This document shows, piece after piece, positions 7,690-17,160 of a DNA stretch of 42,838 bases. The notes under the pieces are model-generated. The model searched no databases. It saw only the letters and a list, made by a program, of their open reading frames with translations, and had not been told where the DNA came from. This DNA is from Desulfuromonadaceae bacterium (GTDB taxonomy: Bacteria; Desulfobacterota; Desulfuromonadia; Desulfuromonadales; UBA2294), in contig JAGXHN010000044.1 of assembly GCA_024636225.1 (NCBI GenBank), forward strand, positions 1 through 42,838, given 5' to 3'. Position 1 is the stretch's first letter, and the number at the start of each line of letters is the position of its first letter. A program made the translations under genes and the position numbers.

Positions 7690-10214
7690 AGAAGACTGAG
7701 CGCAAACCGCTTGACCGGATCTCTCTGCCGGTCTACGGCATGGTCTGCGCAAAGTGCGTCACCAGGGTGACAGCGGCTCTGCAGTCGGTTGCGGGAGTGC
7801 ATGATGTTGATGTCCTCCTTGACCAGTCTCTTGCCTGGATCTCCTTTGACCCGGAGCAGTCCGGTCGGATCCTGTTTGAACAGGCTGTGGTCGCCGCCGG
7901 CTTCAGTTGCCACCCTCTTCCTCCTGCCGACGTGATGACGGCGTCGGATGAATCGTCAGATGAGATGTGGGATGAATTTCAGGACGACGAAATGCCGCCG
8001 GAAGCTCTCCCCGAAGCGTATCAGTTTGAACATTTTCGTTTTGATGTGCGTGGGATGACCTGTGCGACCTGCGCGGCGACCATTGCCAAACATCTGCAGC
8101 TGGCGCCTGGAATCTCTTCTGTAATGGTTAATTTTGCGGATGAGACGGCCACGGTTGATTTCGATCCGGCAATGACGACCCGTGAACAGATATTTGAAGT
8201 TGTTGCAAAAGCGGGTTATCAGCCGTTTGTCGATCGGACTGAAAAAAGTGATCAACTGGAGTCTTTGCGCGAGTTGCGCTGGCTGATTTTTGCAACTCTT
8301 ATCGCTCTGCCGATCCTCCCTTTGATGTGGTGGCAGCCGTTTGGCAACGCAACGCTTTATGTCATCATGGGGCTGGCAACGATTACGCAATTCTCCGCCG
8401 GGCTCACATTTTATCGTGGAGCTTATCTCTCTCTGCGTAATTTCTCCGCCAACATGGATGTTCTGGTTGCCCTCGGAATTACGGCGGCTTATGGTTATTC
8501 AATGTTGGCAGCCAATAATCTCGGCGGTCTCTCCGGGGAAGTTTTTTTTGAAACCAGCGCCATGCTGATCGTGTTTATCCGGTTTGGTAAATGGCTTGAA
8601 GCCCGCGCCAAAGGGAAGGCGAGTCGGGCTTTAAATCAACTCTTGTCGCTACAGGCTGATATTGCAACGGTTCTGGTCGATGGGGTTGAGCGTCGGGTTC
8701 CCGTTTCTGAGGTTAAGGCTGGCGATCGAATTGTTGTTCGACCGGGTGAAAAGATTCCGGTCGATGGCACTCTTCTGGAGGGGCGCACTTCCGTCGATGA
8801 ATCGATGCTGACCGGTGAACCGGTTCCGGCGGTCAAGGGACCGGGGGATGCTCTTACCGGGGCGACGGTCAATGGATCCGGCCGGTTGGTTATGCAGGCA
8901 TCCCGCGTCGGTGACGAAACGGTGTTGGCGAGTATCGTCCGAATGGTCGCGGAAGCCCAGGGTGACAAGGCGCCGATTCAACGCATGGCTGATGCCGTTG
9001 CAAATTGGTTTGTGCCCGCTGTGGTTTTAATCTCCGCCTTGACCTTTTCGGTTTGGATTGTAAGCGGGGCTGAATTTGTTTTCGCTTTTCGTATGGCGGT
9101 GGCGGTTTTGGTGATTGCCTGCCCTTGTGCTCTGGGGCTGGCGACACCGACGGCGATCATGATCGGGAGCTCTATCGGATTACAGGCCGGTATCCTGATT
9201 AAAAAGGCATCCGCTTTAGAAAATATTGCCCGGATCGATATTATGCTGTTTGACAAGACCGGCACTCTCACCGAAGGGAAATTTCGGGTGACCGATGCTG
9301 TCCACGCAGAAGGGTTGACCTCTGCTGAACTGTTGACTCTGGCATCGAGCGCGGCACAGGTCAGTCATCACCCCCTCTCTGTTGCTCTGGTTGAACGGGC
9401 AGAGGTAAAGAAAATCATTCTGCAGACTCCGCAGGATGGTGAAGAGATCGGCGGTCATGGGGTTCGCTGTACGATAGAAGGTGTGACCGTTTTGCTTGGC
9501 AGCAGTAATTTAATGGAAGAGCAGGGAGTCAGCCTCAAGGGGATGTTGGTGATAGGCCAGGAACTCGCCGCCGAGGGGAAAAGTCTGATCTTCGTCGCCC
9601 GGTCCGGACAGCTTCTCGGTCTTATTGCACTGCGCGATAAACCGCGTGAAGGGGCCGGTGAAACAATCACCGCCTTGCATCAGATCGGCATCCCTTCTGT
9701 CATGCTGACCGGGGATCGTAAAGAGGCGGCAATGGCCACTGCCGATCGTCTCGGAATTGAACGGGTCGAAGCCGAAGTTCTTCCCGATCAGAAGCAGGCG
9801 ATTGTCCGGCGTTATATCGAACAGGGGTATCGCGTCGGCATGGTCGGAGACGGAATCAATGATGCACCGGCGCTTGCGCAGGCCGATGTCGGCATCGCCG
9901 TCGGTTCCGGGACTGATGTGGCCAAAGAAGCGGGTGATATTGTCCTGGTAAACGGGAATATGCGTGATGTGGTGCGGGCCGTTCGCCTCGGGCGAAAAAC
10001 GCTCTCCAAAATCAAACAGAATCTGTTCTGGGCCTTTATTTTTAACATTATCGGTATTCCTGTTGCCGCCGGTCTCCTTTATCCTGCCTTTGGTCTCTAC
10101 CTGAAACCCGAATATGCCGGATTAGCCATGTCTTTTTCGAGTGTGGCGGTTGTTTCAAACAGTCTGTTACTGAAACGGTTCGCTCGACGTCTGAAAAAAC
10201 CGGAAGGGTACTGA
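7635..10214 (+). CDS. copA: Copper-exporting P1B-type ATPase
   Basis: An 859-residue P-type ATPase that exports Cu(I) across the inner membrane. It has two N-terminal heavy-metal-associated domains. The first has GMVCAKC (C38, C41) and the second the canonical GMTCATC (C143, C146). An acidic linker (residues 103-130) joins them. The membrane CPC metal site is at 496-498, the phosphorylated aspartate is D540 in DKTGTLT, and the SHHPLS motif and the hinge motif GDGINDAP follow. CPC together with the HMA domains supports copper or silver. The start lies 55 nt inside the TPR gene with no strong Shine-Dalgarno, so translation is probably coupled. No CopZ or CueR gene is adjacent. Confidence 0.95.
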   Translation: MAEQQSLFPEIDRPETGLKKTERKPLDRISLPVYGMVCAKCVTRVTAALQSVAGVHDVDVLLDQSLAWISFDPEQSGRILFEQAVVAAGFSCHPLPPADVMTASDESSDEMWDEFQDDEMPPEALPEAYQFEHFRFDVRGMTCATCAATIAKHLQLAPGISSVMVNFADETATVDFDPAMTTREQIFEVVAKAGYQPFVDRTEKSDQLESLRELRWLIFATLIALPILPLMWWQPFGNATLYVIMGLATITQFSAGLTFYRGAYLSLRNFSANMDVLVALGITAAYGYSMLAANNLGGLSGEVFFETSAMLIVFIRFGKWLEARAKGKASRALNQLLSLQADIATVLVDGVERRVPVSEVKAGDRIVVRPGEKIPVDGTLLEGRTSVDESMLTGEPVPAVKGPGDALTGATVNGSGRLVMQASRVGDETVLASIVRMVAEAQGDKAPIQRMADAVANWFVPAVVLISALTFSVWIVSGAEFVFAFRMAVAVLVIACPCALGLATPTAIMIGSSIGLQAGILIKKASALENIARIDIMLFDKTGTLTEGKFRVTDAVHAEGLTSAELLTLASSAAQVSHHPLSVALVERAEVKKIILQTPQDGEEIGGHGVRCTIEGVTVLLGSSNLMEEQGVSLKGMLVIGQELAAEGKSLIFVARSGQLLGLIALRDKPREGAGETITALHQIGIPSVMLTGDRKEAAMATADRLGIERVEAEVLPDQKQAIVRRYIEQGYRVGMVGDGINDAPALAQADVGIAVGSGTDVAKEAGDIVLVNGNMRDVVRAVRLGRKTLSKIKQNLFWAFIFNIIGIPVAAGLLYPAFGLYLKPEYAGLAMSFSSVAVVSNSLLLKRFARRLKKPEGY

Positions 10215-10216
10215 AG

Positions 10217-10327
10217 ATGCGCCGATATCTGCCTGGACCGATCGGATTGTCCCTGGCATCTGCTGTCGAATCTTCTCAGCAGTCCGTCATTTCATACCGA
10301 GGGGAGGGGTTATGCCTGCCGAATTAG
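10217..10327 (+). CDS. Possible 36-residue small ORF between copA and the DHH gene
   Basis: An ATG at 10217 lies 2 nt after the copA stop, with GGAAGGG about 9 nt upstream inside copA. The frame runs 36 codons and ends at 10327, overlapping the first codons of the DHH gene by 16 nt. The peptide starts MRRYLPGPIGLSLASAVE. It could be a coupling ORF carrying ribosomes from copA to the DHH gene, a small protein, or chance. I do not recognise it, and no conservation test was possible. Confidence 0.3.
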   Translation: MRRYLPGPIGLSLASAVESSQQSVISYRGEGLCLPN

Positions 10328-11358
10328 AACGTTCGCGTAAATTTTCCAAAGAAGTTATCGAATACATGCACGGGAAGGGGAAGGTCCTGATTGTGACACA
10401 TGATAATCCGGACCCCGATGCCCTGGCAGCGGCCTTTGCTCTGCGGCATCTGATTGAAGTCAAGGCACATAAACAGGCGGTGATCGCCTATTCAGGAGTC
10501 GTTGGCCGGGTCGAAAACCGTGAGCTGATTAAAATATTTAATATCATAACGTCCCGGCTCGAAGATCTCGATCTGGACGAATACGGCGTTGTCTGTATGG
10601 TCGACACTCAGCCCGGCACCGGCAATAACTCCTTTCCGCACGACCGGGATGTTCATATCGTTGTTGATCATCACTCGCTGCGTGAGCAGACAAAATCGTG
10701 CCGGATTTATGATGTCCGTGATGAGTATGGTGCGGCGGCAACGATACTCTATGAATATCTGCTTTGTCAGGAAGGTTATGTTGCTACCAAACTGGCCACG
10801 ATTCTTTATTACGCGATTAAGTCTGAAACTCAGGACCTCGGTCGTGAATGGGGGCCCGCTGATCGAACCGCCTATCTCAATCTGCTGCAATTAAGCAACA
10901 ATCGATTGCTGTTCCGGATTACCCAGGCCAAGGTTCCGGCAGAATATTTTAATCTGTTCAATCGAGCGATCGAAAATGCCCGACAGTACGGCTCGGTACT
11001 TGTTTTTAATCTTTTTGATATCAATACACCGGAGACGATCGCCGAAATGGCTGATTTTCTCCTTCGTATGGAGGGGGTCGATTTTGTTCTCGGAATCGGT
11101 CGTCATGATGAGAGTGCGGTGTTATCGTTACGAACAACCTCTTATGAGGTGTTGGCCGGTGATCTTTTACGAACTGTCGTCGGTGATCTCGGTACAGCCG
11201 GTGGACATGCCATGACGGCCGGAGCCCAGGTAAAGCCGATGCTTGGTAACGGTAACCTGCTTCGCGAATTTGAACAGACCATGACCAAAAGATTACTCAA
11301 GGCGCTCGATCTGCCGATCTGTAAAGGGAAAGGACTGGTAATTGAAAGTGGAATGTAA
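10312..11358 (+). CDS. DHH-DHHA1 family phosphoesterase (NrnA-like nanoRNase/pAp phosphatase)
   Basis: A 348-residue cytoplasmic phosphoesterase. The DHH half has the metal motif HDNPDPDALAAAF near residues 30-42 and the signature VVDHHS (D119, H120, H121). The DHHA1 half has GTAGGHAMTAGAQ near the end. NrnA-type enzymes degrade 2-5-nt RNA fragments and dephosphorylate pAp; some relatives cleave cyclic dinucleotides, so the exact substrate cannot be fixed from sequence. GAGGGGAGGGG directly before the ATG is a strong ribosome-binding site. It sits in a co-directional row with an amidase and with rph, another RNA-end-processing enzyme, which fits an RNA turnover role. Confidence 0.85.
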   Translation: MPAELERSRKFSKEVIEYMHGKGKVLIVTHDNPDPDALAAAFALRHLIEVKAHKQAVIAYSGVVGRVENRELIKIFNIITSRLEDLDLDEYGVVCMVDTQPGTGNNSFPHDRDVHIVVDHHSLREQTKSCRIYDVRDEYGAAATILYEYLLCQEGYVATKLATILYYAIKSETQDLGREWGPADRTAYLNLLQLSNNRLLFRITQAKVPAEYFNLFNRAIENARQYGSVLVFNLFDINTPETIAEMADFLLRMEGVDFVLGIGRHDESAVLSLRTTSYEVLAGDLLRTVVGDLGTAGGHAMTAGAQVKPMLGNGNLLREFEQTMTKRLLKALDLPICKGKGLVIESGM

Positions 11359-11419
11359 TCTCGTTTATGCTGAAATCCCTGATAATAAAAGGGGAACTCA
11401 TTCTGTTTTACATGGTGTC

Positions 11420-12469
11420 ATGCGCAATCTCTGTCTCCTTGTTCTTTTCTCGCTGCTCTTAGCCTCCTCGGCCGTCGCTTCCATTGAGATTGCATTACGG
11501 GGCGAAGAGCCGGTCGTCATTGATGAAATCTATCGTCGCGATGGTCTGATTTATATCCCCCTTGATGACTTGCTCTCTGCGCTTGCTCTCGATGGCGATT
11601 GGGATTCAATCAATCACGTTTATCGGATTCAGTCTGACCGCGGCACCGCCATTATCTCCCCCGGCAGTCATTTTATGCGGATCGGTGAACGCTTTATCCC
11701 TCTGCAGGAGAAGCCGCGTTTTATCGATAATCGCTTGCGGGTGACGGAAAATTTTGTCGTTAATAACCTCTCCTCTCTTGTGTCGACGCAACTCTTCTAT
11801 CGTAATATTGACCCGGCAACGCCCCGCAAGGGGGAGGATGATTCAGCCCTCGATCGTCTCTTCTCTTTTATGGTTAAAAAGAAAAAACCGGCGAATGCCG
11901 CAACCCTTCGCGCTGTTGGTCTCGATCCGGGGCATGGTGGGTTCGATACCGGATCGATCGGGCTTAACGGTTTTAAGGAGAAAGACGCGACACTGGCTGT
12001 CACGTTGCAACTGCAGAAAATCGTCAAGATGAATCTTGGTGTCCCGGTCTATCTTTCGCGTAATGACGATTATGCTCTCTCGCTTGAAGATCATCTTAAA
12101 CCGGCAGCTGAACCGGATGTTGATGCCATGCTCCTGTTGCATGCTCAGGCAGCTTTCAGTCCAACTCCTTCTGGTATCTATCTTTATATCCGCAGTGATG
12201 AAGAGTCGAAGGTGGATGGGGAAAGTTTACGTCTGGCTACGGCTCTGGCAAAAGCGCTGCGTGAAGACGGGTTGACGGTGCGCGACATTGCTGCAGCACC
12301 ATTATTGCCCCTTGGTCGTGGGGATCTCCCAACCGTTCTGATTGAGATGGGCTACCTGAGTCACGAAGAGGATAGTCTGTTGCTGATGAAAGAAGAGGGG
12401 CAGGTTCGTCTCGCGACCGCTCTGTTTAATGGTCTGAAAGCTTTTGGACTGGAAGGTAAAGGGATTTAA
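11420..12469 (+). CDS. N-acetylmuramoyl-L-alanine amidase (Amidase_3) with N-terminal substrate/partner-binding domain
   Basis: A 349-residue exported zinc amidase that cuts the lactyl-L-alanine bond of peptidoglycan. The ATG at 11420 is chosen because a clear signal peptide follows (MRNLCLLVLFSLLLASSAVA). Residues 21-130 resemble a copper amine oxidase N-terminal-like or AMIN-like beta domain. The Amidase_3 domain follows, with the zinc and catalytic residues in LDPGHGG (H172), the glutamate in GFKEKD (E187), the histidine in LLLHAQ (H241) and the glutamate in LIEMGYLS (E309). The usual SIHAN motif is altered to LLHAQ, but the key histidine remains. No good Shine-Dalgarno precedes the start; the nearest purine run is 26 nt upstream. 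Confidence 0.88.
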   Translation: MRNLCLLVLFSLLLASSAVASIEIALRGEEPVVIDEIYRRDGLIYIPLDDLLSALALDGDWDSINHVYRIQSDRGTAIISPGSHFMRIGERFIPLQEKPRFIDNRLRVTENFVVNNLSSLVSTQLFYRNIDPATPRKGEDDSALDRLFSFMVKKKKPANAATLRAVGLDPGHGGFDTGSIGLNGFKEKDATLAVTLQLQKIVKMNLGVPVYLSRNDDYALSLEDHLKPAAEPDVDAMLLLHAQAAFSPTPSGIYLYIRSDEESKVDGESLRLATALAKALREDGLTVRDIAAAPLLPLGRGDLPTVLIEMGYLSHEEDSLLLMKEEGQVRLATALFNGLKAFGLEGKGI

Positions 12470-12472
12470 TTA

Positions 12473-13204
12473 ATGAATGAAAAGAGTGTTCGCGCCGATG
12501 GCAGAGGTGCGACCGATCTGCGCCCGGTACAGTTTGAATGTGGTTATACCCGCTATGCGGAAGGGTCTGTTCTGGTCTCTTTTGGTGCGACCCGGGTGCT
12601 CTGCAATGCTTCGGTGGAAGAAAAAGTTCCACCTTTTTTACGCGGGCAGGGGAAAGGGTGGGTTACCGCCGAATATTCGATGCTCCCCCGAGCGACGCAC
12701 ACCCGTAATTCGCGCGAGGCGGCTATCGGCAAGATAGGCGGCCGCACCTATGAGATTCAGCGTCTGATCGGCCGTTCCCTGCGGGCAATTGTCGATCTTG
12801 ACAAACTCGGCGAACGTTCAATTCTGATCGATTGTGATGTTATTCAGGCTGATGGTGGAACGCGCACCGCTTCGATTACCGGCGCTTATGTTGCTCTCTC
12901 TCTGGCTGTCAACGGGCTGATCAAACAGGGTTTAATCGCTGAATCACCTCTGCTTGATACGGTTTCGGCGATCAGCGTCGGTATTGTTGATGGTCAAGCG
13001 TTGCTCGATGTCGATTATTCAGAAGACTCGCAAGCTGATGTTGATATGAACTATGTTATAACCGGAGACGGTCGCTTCGTGGAGATTCAGGGGACCGCCG
13101 AAGAGGTCCCTTTTACTGTTGCCGAAATGGACACCCTCCGCACCCTGGCCCTTGATGGCTGTTCCCGACTAACACTCCTTCAACAAGAGGCTCTGTTGCG
13201 GTGA
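12473..13204 (+). CDS. rph: Ribonuclease PH
   Basis: A 243-residue phosphorolytic 3'-5' exonuclease that trims tRNA 3' ends, at the normal family length. Diagnostic segments are the N-terminal [30 protein letters not shown] with the substrate-binding arginines, RSLRAIVDL, and [20 protein letters not shown] with the catalytic aspartates. It starts 3 nt after the amidase stop with AAAGGG upstream, and its TGA overlaps the ATG of rdgB by one base. The rph-rdgB pairing is widespread in bacteria and points to a housekeeping RNA and nucleotide-quality operon. Confidence 0.96.
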   Translation: MNEKSVRADGRGATDLRPVQFECGYTRYAEGSVLVSFGATRVLCNASVEEKVPPFLRGQGKGWVTAEYSMLPRATHTRNSREAAIGKIGGRTYEIQRLIGRSLRAIVDLDKLGERSILIDCDVIQADGGTRTASITGAYVALSLAVNGLIKQGLIAESPLLDTVSAISVGIVDGQALLDVDYSEDSQADVDMNYVITGDGRFVEIQGTAEEVPFTVAEMDTLRTLALDGCSRLTLLQQEALLR

Positions 13205-13797
13205 TGCGTGATCTGGTGATTGCGACCCGTAATCCGGGTAAACTTCGAGAGATTCGCGAACTGCTAAAAGAGACCTCTTTTAATATTCTTGGGCTCGATG
13301 CGTTCCCGGATGCACCTGAAGTGGTTGAAGATGCCGAAACTTTTGCCGGCAATGCCGAAAAGAAAGCTGTGAGCATCGCCACGCATACCGGTTGTCTGAC
13401 CCTGGCCGATGATTCGGGGTTGACCGTCGATGCTTTGCACGGGGCTCCCGGGGTCTTGTCTGCCCGGTTTTCAGGTGAGGGGGCGACAGATTCCAGCAAT
13501 AACTGTAAATTGCTCGAACTGCTTTTTGGCGTCGGGACGTCCGACCGTCAAGCGGCCTTTCATTGTGCTATGGTTCTGGCTGAACCAAACGGCGTGAGGT
13601 TCCATTTTTCCGGTCTTCTCAAAGGGGTTATCCTGCACGACTTTCAGGGTGATGGCGGCTTTGGTTACGATCCGCTTTTTCTGGTGCGAGAATACGGTTT
13701 GACTCTGGCTCAATTGCCGTTGGAGACTAAAAATCGTATCAGTCATCGCGGTCAGGCGTTACGCGCTCTGCTGCACAGATTAGAAAAAATGGGTTGA
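13204..13797 (+). CDS. rdgB: XTP/dITP diphosphatase (RdgB/HAM1 family)
   Basis: A 197-residue pyrophosphatase that removes the damaged nucleotides dITP, XTP and ITP from the pool. Family motifs are [12 protein letters not shown] at the N-terminus, [20 protein letters not shown] with catalytic acidic residues, GFGYDPLF, and the C-terminal SHRGQAL. The ATG at 13204 overlaps the rph stop (TGATG). No clear terminator with a T-run follows it. Confidence 0.96.
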   Translation: MRDLVIATRNPGKLREIRELLKETSFNILGLDAFPDAPEVVEDAETFAGNAEKKAVSIATHTGCLTLADDSGLTVDALHGAPGVLSARFSGEGATDSSNNCKLLELLFGVGTSDRQAAFHCAMVLAEPNGVRFHFSGLLKGVILHDFQGDGGFGYDPLFLVREYGLTLAQLPLETKNRISHRGQALRALLHRLEKMG

Positions 13798-13891
13798 ATC
13801 GATATTGAAGCGCCACAAATTTTCAACTGCGGCGTTGCTGCAGTCAGCAGGAGAACAGGACCTTGACGACAACCAGGGCCTTTAGTTGGCC

Positions 13892-13920
13892 TTGACTTTT
13901 AAAGTGGCGGATGCTACAAA
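13892..13920 (+). promoter_or_regulatory. Candidate promoter of ndk
   Basis: TTGACT (13892-13897), a 17-bp spacer and TACAAA (13915-13920) with an upstream TGC extension. A second CCTTGAC copy lies 29 bp earlier (13861-13867). The promoter places the start of transcription about 35 bp before the ndk ATG. Confidence 0.5.
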
Positions 13921-13961
13921 GCCTGCGCTTTTAAACGATTTGAATACGAGGAGATTGACAC

Positions 13962-14375
13962 ATGGAAAAGACATTCGCAATTATCAAACCTGACGCTTTT
14001 GCCGCAGGGAGCGCCGGTAAAATTCTTGCCCGCATTTATGCCGAAGGTTTTAAGGTTGTCGGAATCAAAAAACTCTACATGAGTAAAGTTGAAGCAGAAG
14101 GCTTTTATTTCGTCCATAAAGAGCGCCCTTTTTTTGGTGAGTTGACCGAATTTATGAGCAGTGGCCCTTGTCTGGTTATGGCTCTCGAAGCCAAAGGCGC
14201 AATCAAGAAGTGGCGTGATCTCATGGGCGCAACGAATCCGGCTGAAGCGGCAGAAGGGACTCTGCGCAAAGAGTTCGGCACCAATATTGGTGAAAATGCA
14301 ACCCACGGCTCCGATGCTCCTGAAACAGCTGCTTTTGAAATTCCCTACTTTTTCTCCGGGCTGGAACTGATTTAG
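13962..14375 (+). CDS. ndk: Nucleoside diphosphate kinase
   Basis: A 137-residue enzyme that transfers the gamma phosphate between nucleoside triphosphates and diphosphates through a phospho-histidine. The N-terminal FAIIKPDA, the PFFGEL segment and the active site NATHGSD with catalytic H115 are all present, and the length is normal. CGAGGAG lies 8 nt before the ATG. It appears to be a single-gene unit with its own promoter and a strong hairpin after the stop. Confidence 0.97.
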   Translation: MEKTFAIIKPDAFAAGSAGKILARIYAEGFKVVGIKKLYMSKVEAEGFYFVHKERPFFGELTEFMSSGPCLVMALEAKGAIKKWRDLMGATNPAEAAEGTLRKEFGTNIGENATHGSDAPETAAFEIPYFFSGLELI

Positions 14376-14404
14376 TCGCCCAATCACCGCTTATGCCGTG
14401 ACCA

Positions 14405-14435
14405 AATGGGGACAGGATAACTTCCTGTCCCCATT
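14405..14435. repeat. 12-bp perfect hairpin with REP-like sequence after ndk
   Basis: AATGGGGACAGG (14405-14416) pairs perfectly with CCTGTCCCCATT (14424-14435) around a 7-nt loop. Only a short CTTTA follows, so it is a poor rho-independent terminator. The arm resembles the ATGGGGACAG ends I recall flanking REP-type repeats and RAYT transposases in several proteobacteria. No other copy exists in this window. Confidence 0.5.
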
Positions 14436-14558
14436 CTTTATGATGACGTTGCAAAAATCCGTTCTACGGCGATTTTATGATCTCGACCTTACCGTATGAC
14501 TATCCCCCGGAGAAACATCAGCTCTTTTGCGAATACCTCCTTTTGGACAACATTAAAC

Positions 14559-15041
14559 ATGAACAAGGCTTTACTCGTTCAGGCGATCATCGAACAGCTG
14601 AATTGTGATTATCTGTCGCTGCTTCATGCAGCGCAAGCAGCTCATCTTGCGGCAACAGATCCTGAGAACAGCCCGGATAATAAATACGAGACTCTGGCTC
14701 TTGAATCCTCTTATATCGCCCAGGGGCAGGCGAATCGAGCGGTGGAAATACGTCTGGCCCTCGATCTTTATCGGCAACTGTCGCTACGTCATTTTAATAT
14801 TAACGATTGTGTCTATATGACGGCTCTGGTCGATATTGCATCGACAAACGGCTGCCGCCGTCGTCTTTTTCTTGGCCCGGCAGCTGGCGGGCTGAAAATC
14901 GTTATTGAAAACAGCACAGTGGTTGTGATGACCCCTGATTCGCCGTTAGGGAGAGGTCTGCTCGGCAAGGAGGTCGGTGACACAATCGAGATTATCGTCG
15001 ATAACGTTTCGACCGAATACGAACTCCTCTCGTTATCCTGA
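14559..15041 (+). CDS. GreA/GreB-family C-terminal-domain protein
   Basis: A protein of about 160 residues related to transcript-cleavage factors of the Gre family. The C-terminus has the Gre hallmark SPLGRGLLGKEVGDTIEI followed by a short beta strand. The N-terminal half is helical and contains a stretch (ENSPDNKYETLALES) seen in Gre-related proteins, but it is shorter than the GreA coiled coil. It may bind the RNA polymerase secondary channel; cleavage activity cannot be claimed because the tip acidic residues of the coiled coil are not recognisable. The start is uncertain: ATG 14559 gives the compact protein, while ATG 14496 would add 21 residues. Neither has a good Shine-Dalgarno. Confidence 0.7.
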   Translation: MNKALLVQAIIEQLNCDYLSLLHAAQAAHLAATDPENSPDNKYETLALESSYIAQGQANRAVEIRLALDLYRQLSLRHFNINDCVYMTALVDIASTNGCRRRLFLGPAAGGLKIVIENSTVVVMTPDSPLGRGLLGKEVGDTIEIIVDNVSTEYELLSLS

Positions 15042-15081
15042 TCACAACCCGCCTTTTCTGTTGTAGATTCCCTTGTTTGCT

Positions 15082-15107
15082 CTCAATTTAAAGTTTAAAC
15101 TGTTGAG
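15082..15107. promoter_or_regulatory. Imperfect AT-rich dyad upstream of rlmN
   Basis: CTCAATTTAAA (15082-15092), one G, then TTTAAA and TTGAG separated by CTG (15094-15107). It lies about 60 bp before the rlmN start and could be an operator or an RNA hairpin. Little more can be said. Confidence 0.25.
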
Positions 15108-15165
15108 CTGATGAACCCCTTCGTTTATAGTTACGGGTCTTATAAAAATAGCGATTAAGGATATG

Positions 15166-16203
15166 ATGAGCGATCTGAAAATTGACATAAAAAGTCTGAC
15201 TCCCGAAGCACTTGTTCTTTTTTTGGACGGACTCGGAAAAGAGAAATTTCGCGCCGGGCAGATTCTGCGCTGGGTCTACAAGCGTGGGGTCTGTGATTTT
15301 GCCGAAATGACAGATCTGGCTAAGGAGTTCAGGGCAGAATTGCAAAAAAGGGCGTTTGTTTCCGATTGGAATCCGGAACATATTGAAATCAGTCGTGACG
15401 GTACAGAAAAATATCTGTTTCGGCTCGATGATGGTGAATCGATCGAGACGGTGCGAATTCCGATGGAGAGTAATCGCTCGACAATCTGCGTTTCGACTCA
15501 GGTCGGCTGCGCTATGCAGTGTGAATTCTGTCTGACCGGTCAGTTTGGCCTGACCCGGAATCTGACTGCGGAAGAGATTGTTAATCAAGTCTGTGCGGCG
15601 ATGAAACGTGGTCCGGTGAATAACGTCGTTTTTATGGGGATGGGTGAACCGTTAAACAATCTGGAGAACGTTATAACCGCATTGAAAATCTTCTATTCAG
15701 AGGCGGGTCTCGACTTCAGTCCGCGTAAAGTGACGGTCTCGACCTCCGGTCTGGTGCCGCAGATGCACGAATTCGGCACCCGAATTCGTGCCAATCTTGC
15801 CGTTTCATTGAATGCGACGACGGATGAGGTGCGAGATCGTTTGATGCCGATTAATAAACGTTATCCTCTAAAAGAGTTGATGGCCGCCTGTCGCAACTAC
15901 CCGATGGTTCCCGGACAGAGGATCACTATTGAGTATATTCTGATCAAAGAGGTTAACGATTCCCTTGATGATGCCAGACGAATGGTTAAACTGTTACACG
16001 GCGTGCGGGCCAAGGTGAATCTTATCCCTTACAATGAGCATGAAGGGTCGGCGCTCAAATCACCGGATCTCAAGAATGTTGAACTCTTTCAGCGTTATCT
16101 TCTTGATCGCGATATTGTCGCCATTCGTCGAACCAGCAAGGGAGAGGATATCTCGGCGGCCTGTGGCCAGTTGAAGGGTAGACTTGAAAAAAAACAGCTT
16201 TAA
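15166..16203 (+). CDS. rlmN: Dual-specificity 23S rRNA/tRNA adenine C2-methyltransferase
   Basis: A 345-residue radical-SAM enzyme that methylates A2503 of 23S rRNA and A37 of certain tRNAs. The iron-sulfur cluster motif CAMQCEFC is at about residues 115-122 in this numbering. [12 protein letters not shown] follows, and the methyl-carrying cysteine lies in [11 protein letters not shown] near the end. Two ATGs occur at 15163 and 15166; the second is better spaced from AAGG. The next gene, mtnP, begins 36 nt after the stop, and both belong to S-adenosylmethionine use and recycling. Confidence 0.96.
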   Translation: MSDLKIDIKSLTPEALVLFLDGLGKEKFRAGQILRWVYKRGVCDFAEMTDLAKEFRAELQKRAFVSDWNPEHIEISRDGTEKYLFRLDDGESIETVRIPMESNRSTICVSTQVGCAMQCEFCLTGQFGLTRNLTAEEIVNQVCAAMKRGPVNNVVFMGMGEPLNNLENVITALKIFYSEAGLDFSPRKVTVSTSGLVPQMHEFGTRIRANLAVSLNATTDEVRDRLMPINKRYPLKELMAACRNYPMVPGQRITIEYILIKEVNDSLDDARRMVKLLHGVRAKVNLIPYNEHEGSALKSPDLKNVELFQRYLLDRDIVAIRRTSKGEDISAACGQLKGRLEKKQL

Positions 16204-16239
16204 TGGTTGTGTCACTATGACAAGAAGGGGTCTAAAACA

Positions 16240-17106
16240 ATGATAATTGGCGTAATTGGTGGGAGTGGTCTGTATGAAATTGAGGGATTAACAGATATTG
16301 AAGAGGTGAAGGTTGAGACTCCGTTTGGAGACCCTTCAGATCTTTATGTCACCGGAGTTCTGAACGGCGTCAAACTGGTATTCTTGCCTCGTCACGGTCG
16401 TGGCCATACCTTTTTGCCGTCTGAAGTTAATTACCGGGCGAATATTTTCGGCATGAAAAAACTGGGGGTGGAGCGGATTATCTCCGTATCGGCGGTCGGC
16501 AGCATGAAGGAAGAGATCGTGCCGGGTCACATTGTTATTCCTGATCAGTTTTTTGACAGAACGCAAGGACAGCGCTCTTCTACTTTTTTCGGTAACGGTC
16601 TGGTGGGGCACACACAATTTGCCGATCCGATCTGTGCAGATATGGCGACTCTTGTCTGCGAAGCAGCCGTAGAAGCTGGCGCGACGGTGCACAAAGGGGG
16701 GACTTATATCTGTATCGAGGGGCCGAACTTTTCAACCCGGGCTGAATCGAATATCTACCGCAGCTGGGGGGTCGATATCATCGGTATGACCAATATTCCG
16801 GAAGCGCGCCTGGCTCGTGAAGCCGAAATCTGTTATACCACAGTGGCGCTGGCGACCGATTATGACTGCTGGTACGCGGAACACGATGATGTGTCGGTCG
16901 ATGCGGTGATCGCTGTCATCAAACAGAACGTTGCAATGGCCCGCAATATTATTAAAATTGCAGCGGGTAAGGTTGCGAAGACTCGCCCTTGCTCCTGTGG
17001 TGAAGCTCTTAAATTTGCGGTGATGACCAGTCCTGATAAAATTTCCGGGGAGATACGCAAAGATCTGGATCTTTTGATTGGTAAATACTTGAATTCAAAA
17101 GCTTAA
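16240..17106 (+). CDS. mtnP: S-methyl-5'-thioadenosine phosphorylase
   Basis: A 288-residue phosphorylase that splits methylthioadenosine into adenine and 5-methylthioribose-1-phosphate. Motifs are IGVIGGSGLYEIEGL, the phosphate-binding FLPRHGRGH, LPSEVNYRAN, the purine-site EGPNFSTRAES, and IIGMTNIPEARLA. The aspartates at ATDYDCW fit 6-aminopurine substrates. A CSCG motif near the C-terminus is found in archaeal and bacterial MTAP-like enzymes. The ATG at 16240 has AAGGGG upstream; the upstream TTG frame adds 11 unconserved residues. It sits between rlmN and a PfkB kinase, so it probably clears the methylthioadenosine formed from SAM. Confidence 0.92.
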   Translation: MIIGVIGGSGLYEIEGLTDIEEVKVETPFGDPSDLYVTGVLNGVKLVFLPRHGRGHTFLPSEVNYRANIFGMKKLGVERIISVSAVGSMKEEIVPGHIVIPDQFFDRTQGQRSSTFFGNGLVGHTQFADPICADMATLVCEAAVEAGATVHKGGTYICIEGPNFSTRAESNIYRSWGVDIIGMTNIPEARLAREAEICYTTVALATDYDCWYAEHDDVSVDAVIAVIKQNVAMARNIIKIAAGKVAKTRPCSCGEALKFAVMTSPDKISGEIRKDLDLLIGKYLNSKA

Positions 17107-17160
17107 TTGTTGATTCAATCGATGTTTTGATATAGGGTTGGTAAATAAGAGAGAGAGTTT

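Noticed and set aside
13877..13890. GG-N10-GC match upstream of ndk
   Set aside because: Both halves deviate from TGGCAC and TTGC; a sigma-70 type TTGACT-N17-TACAAA overlaps the region and fits better.
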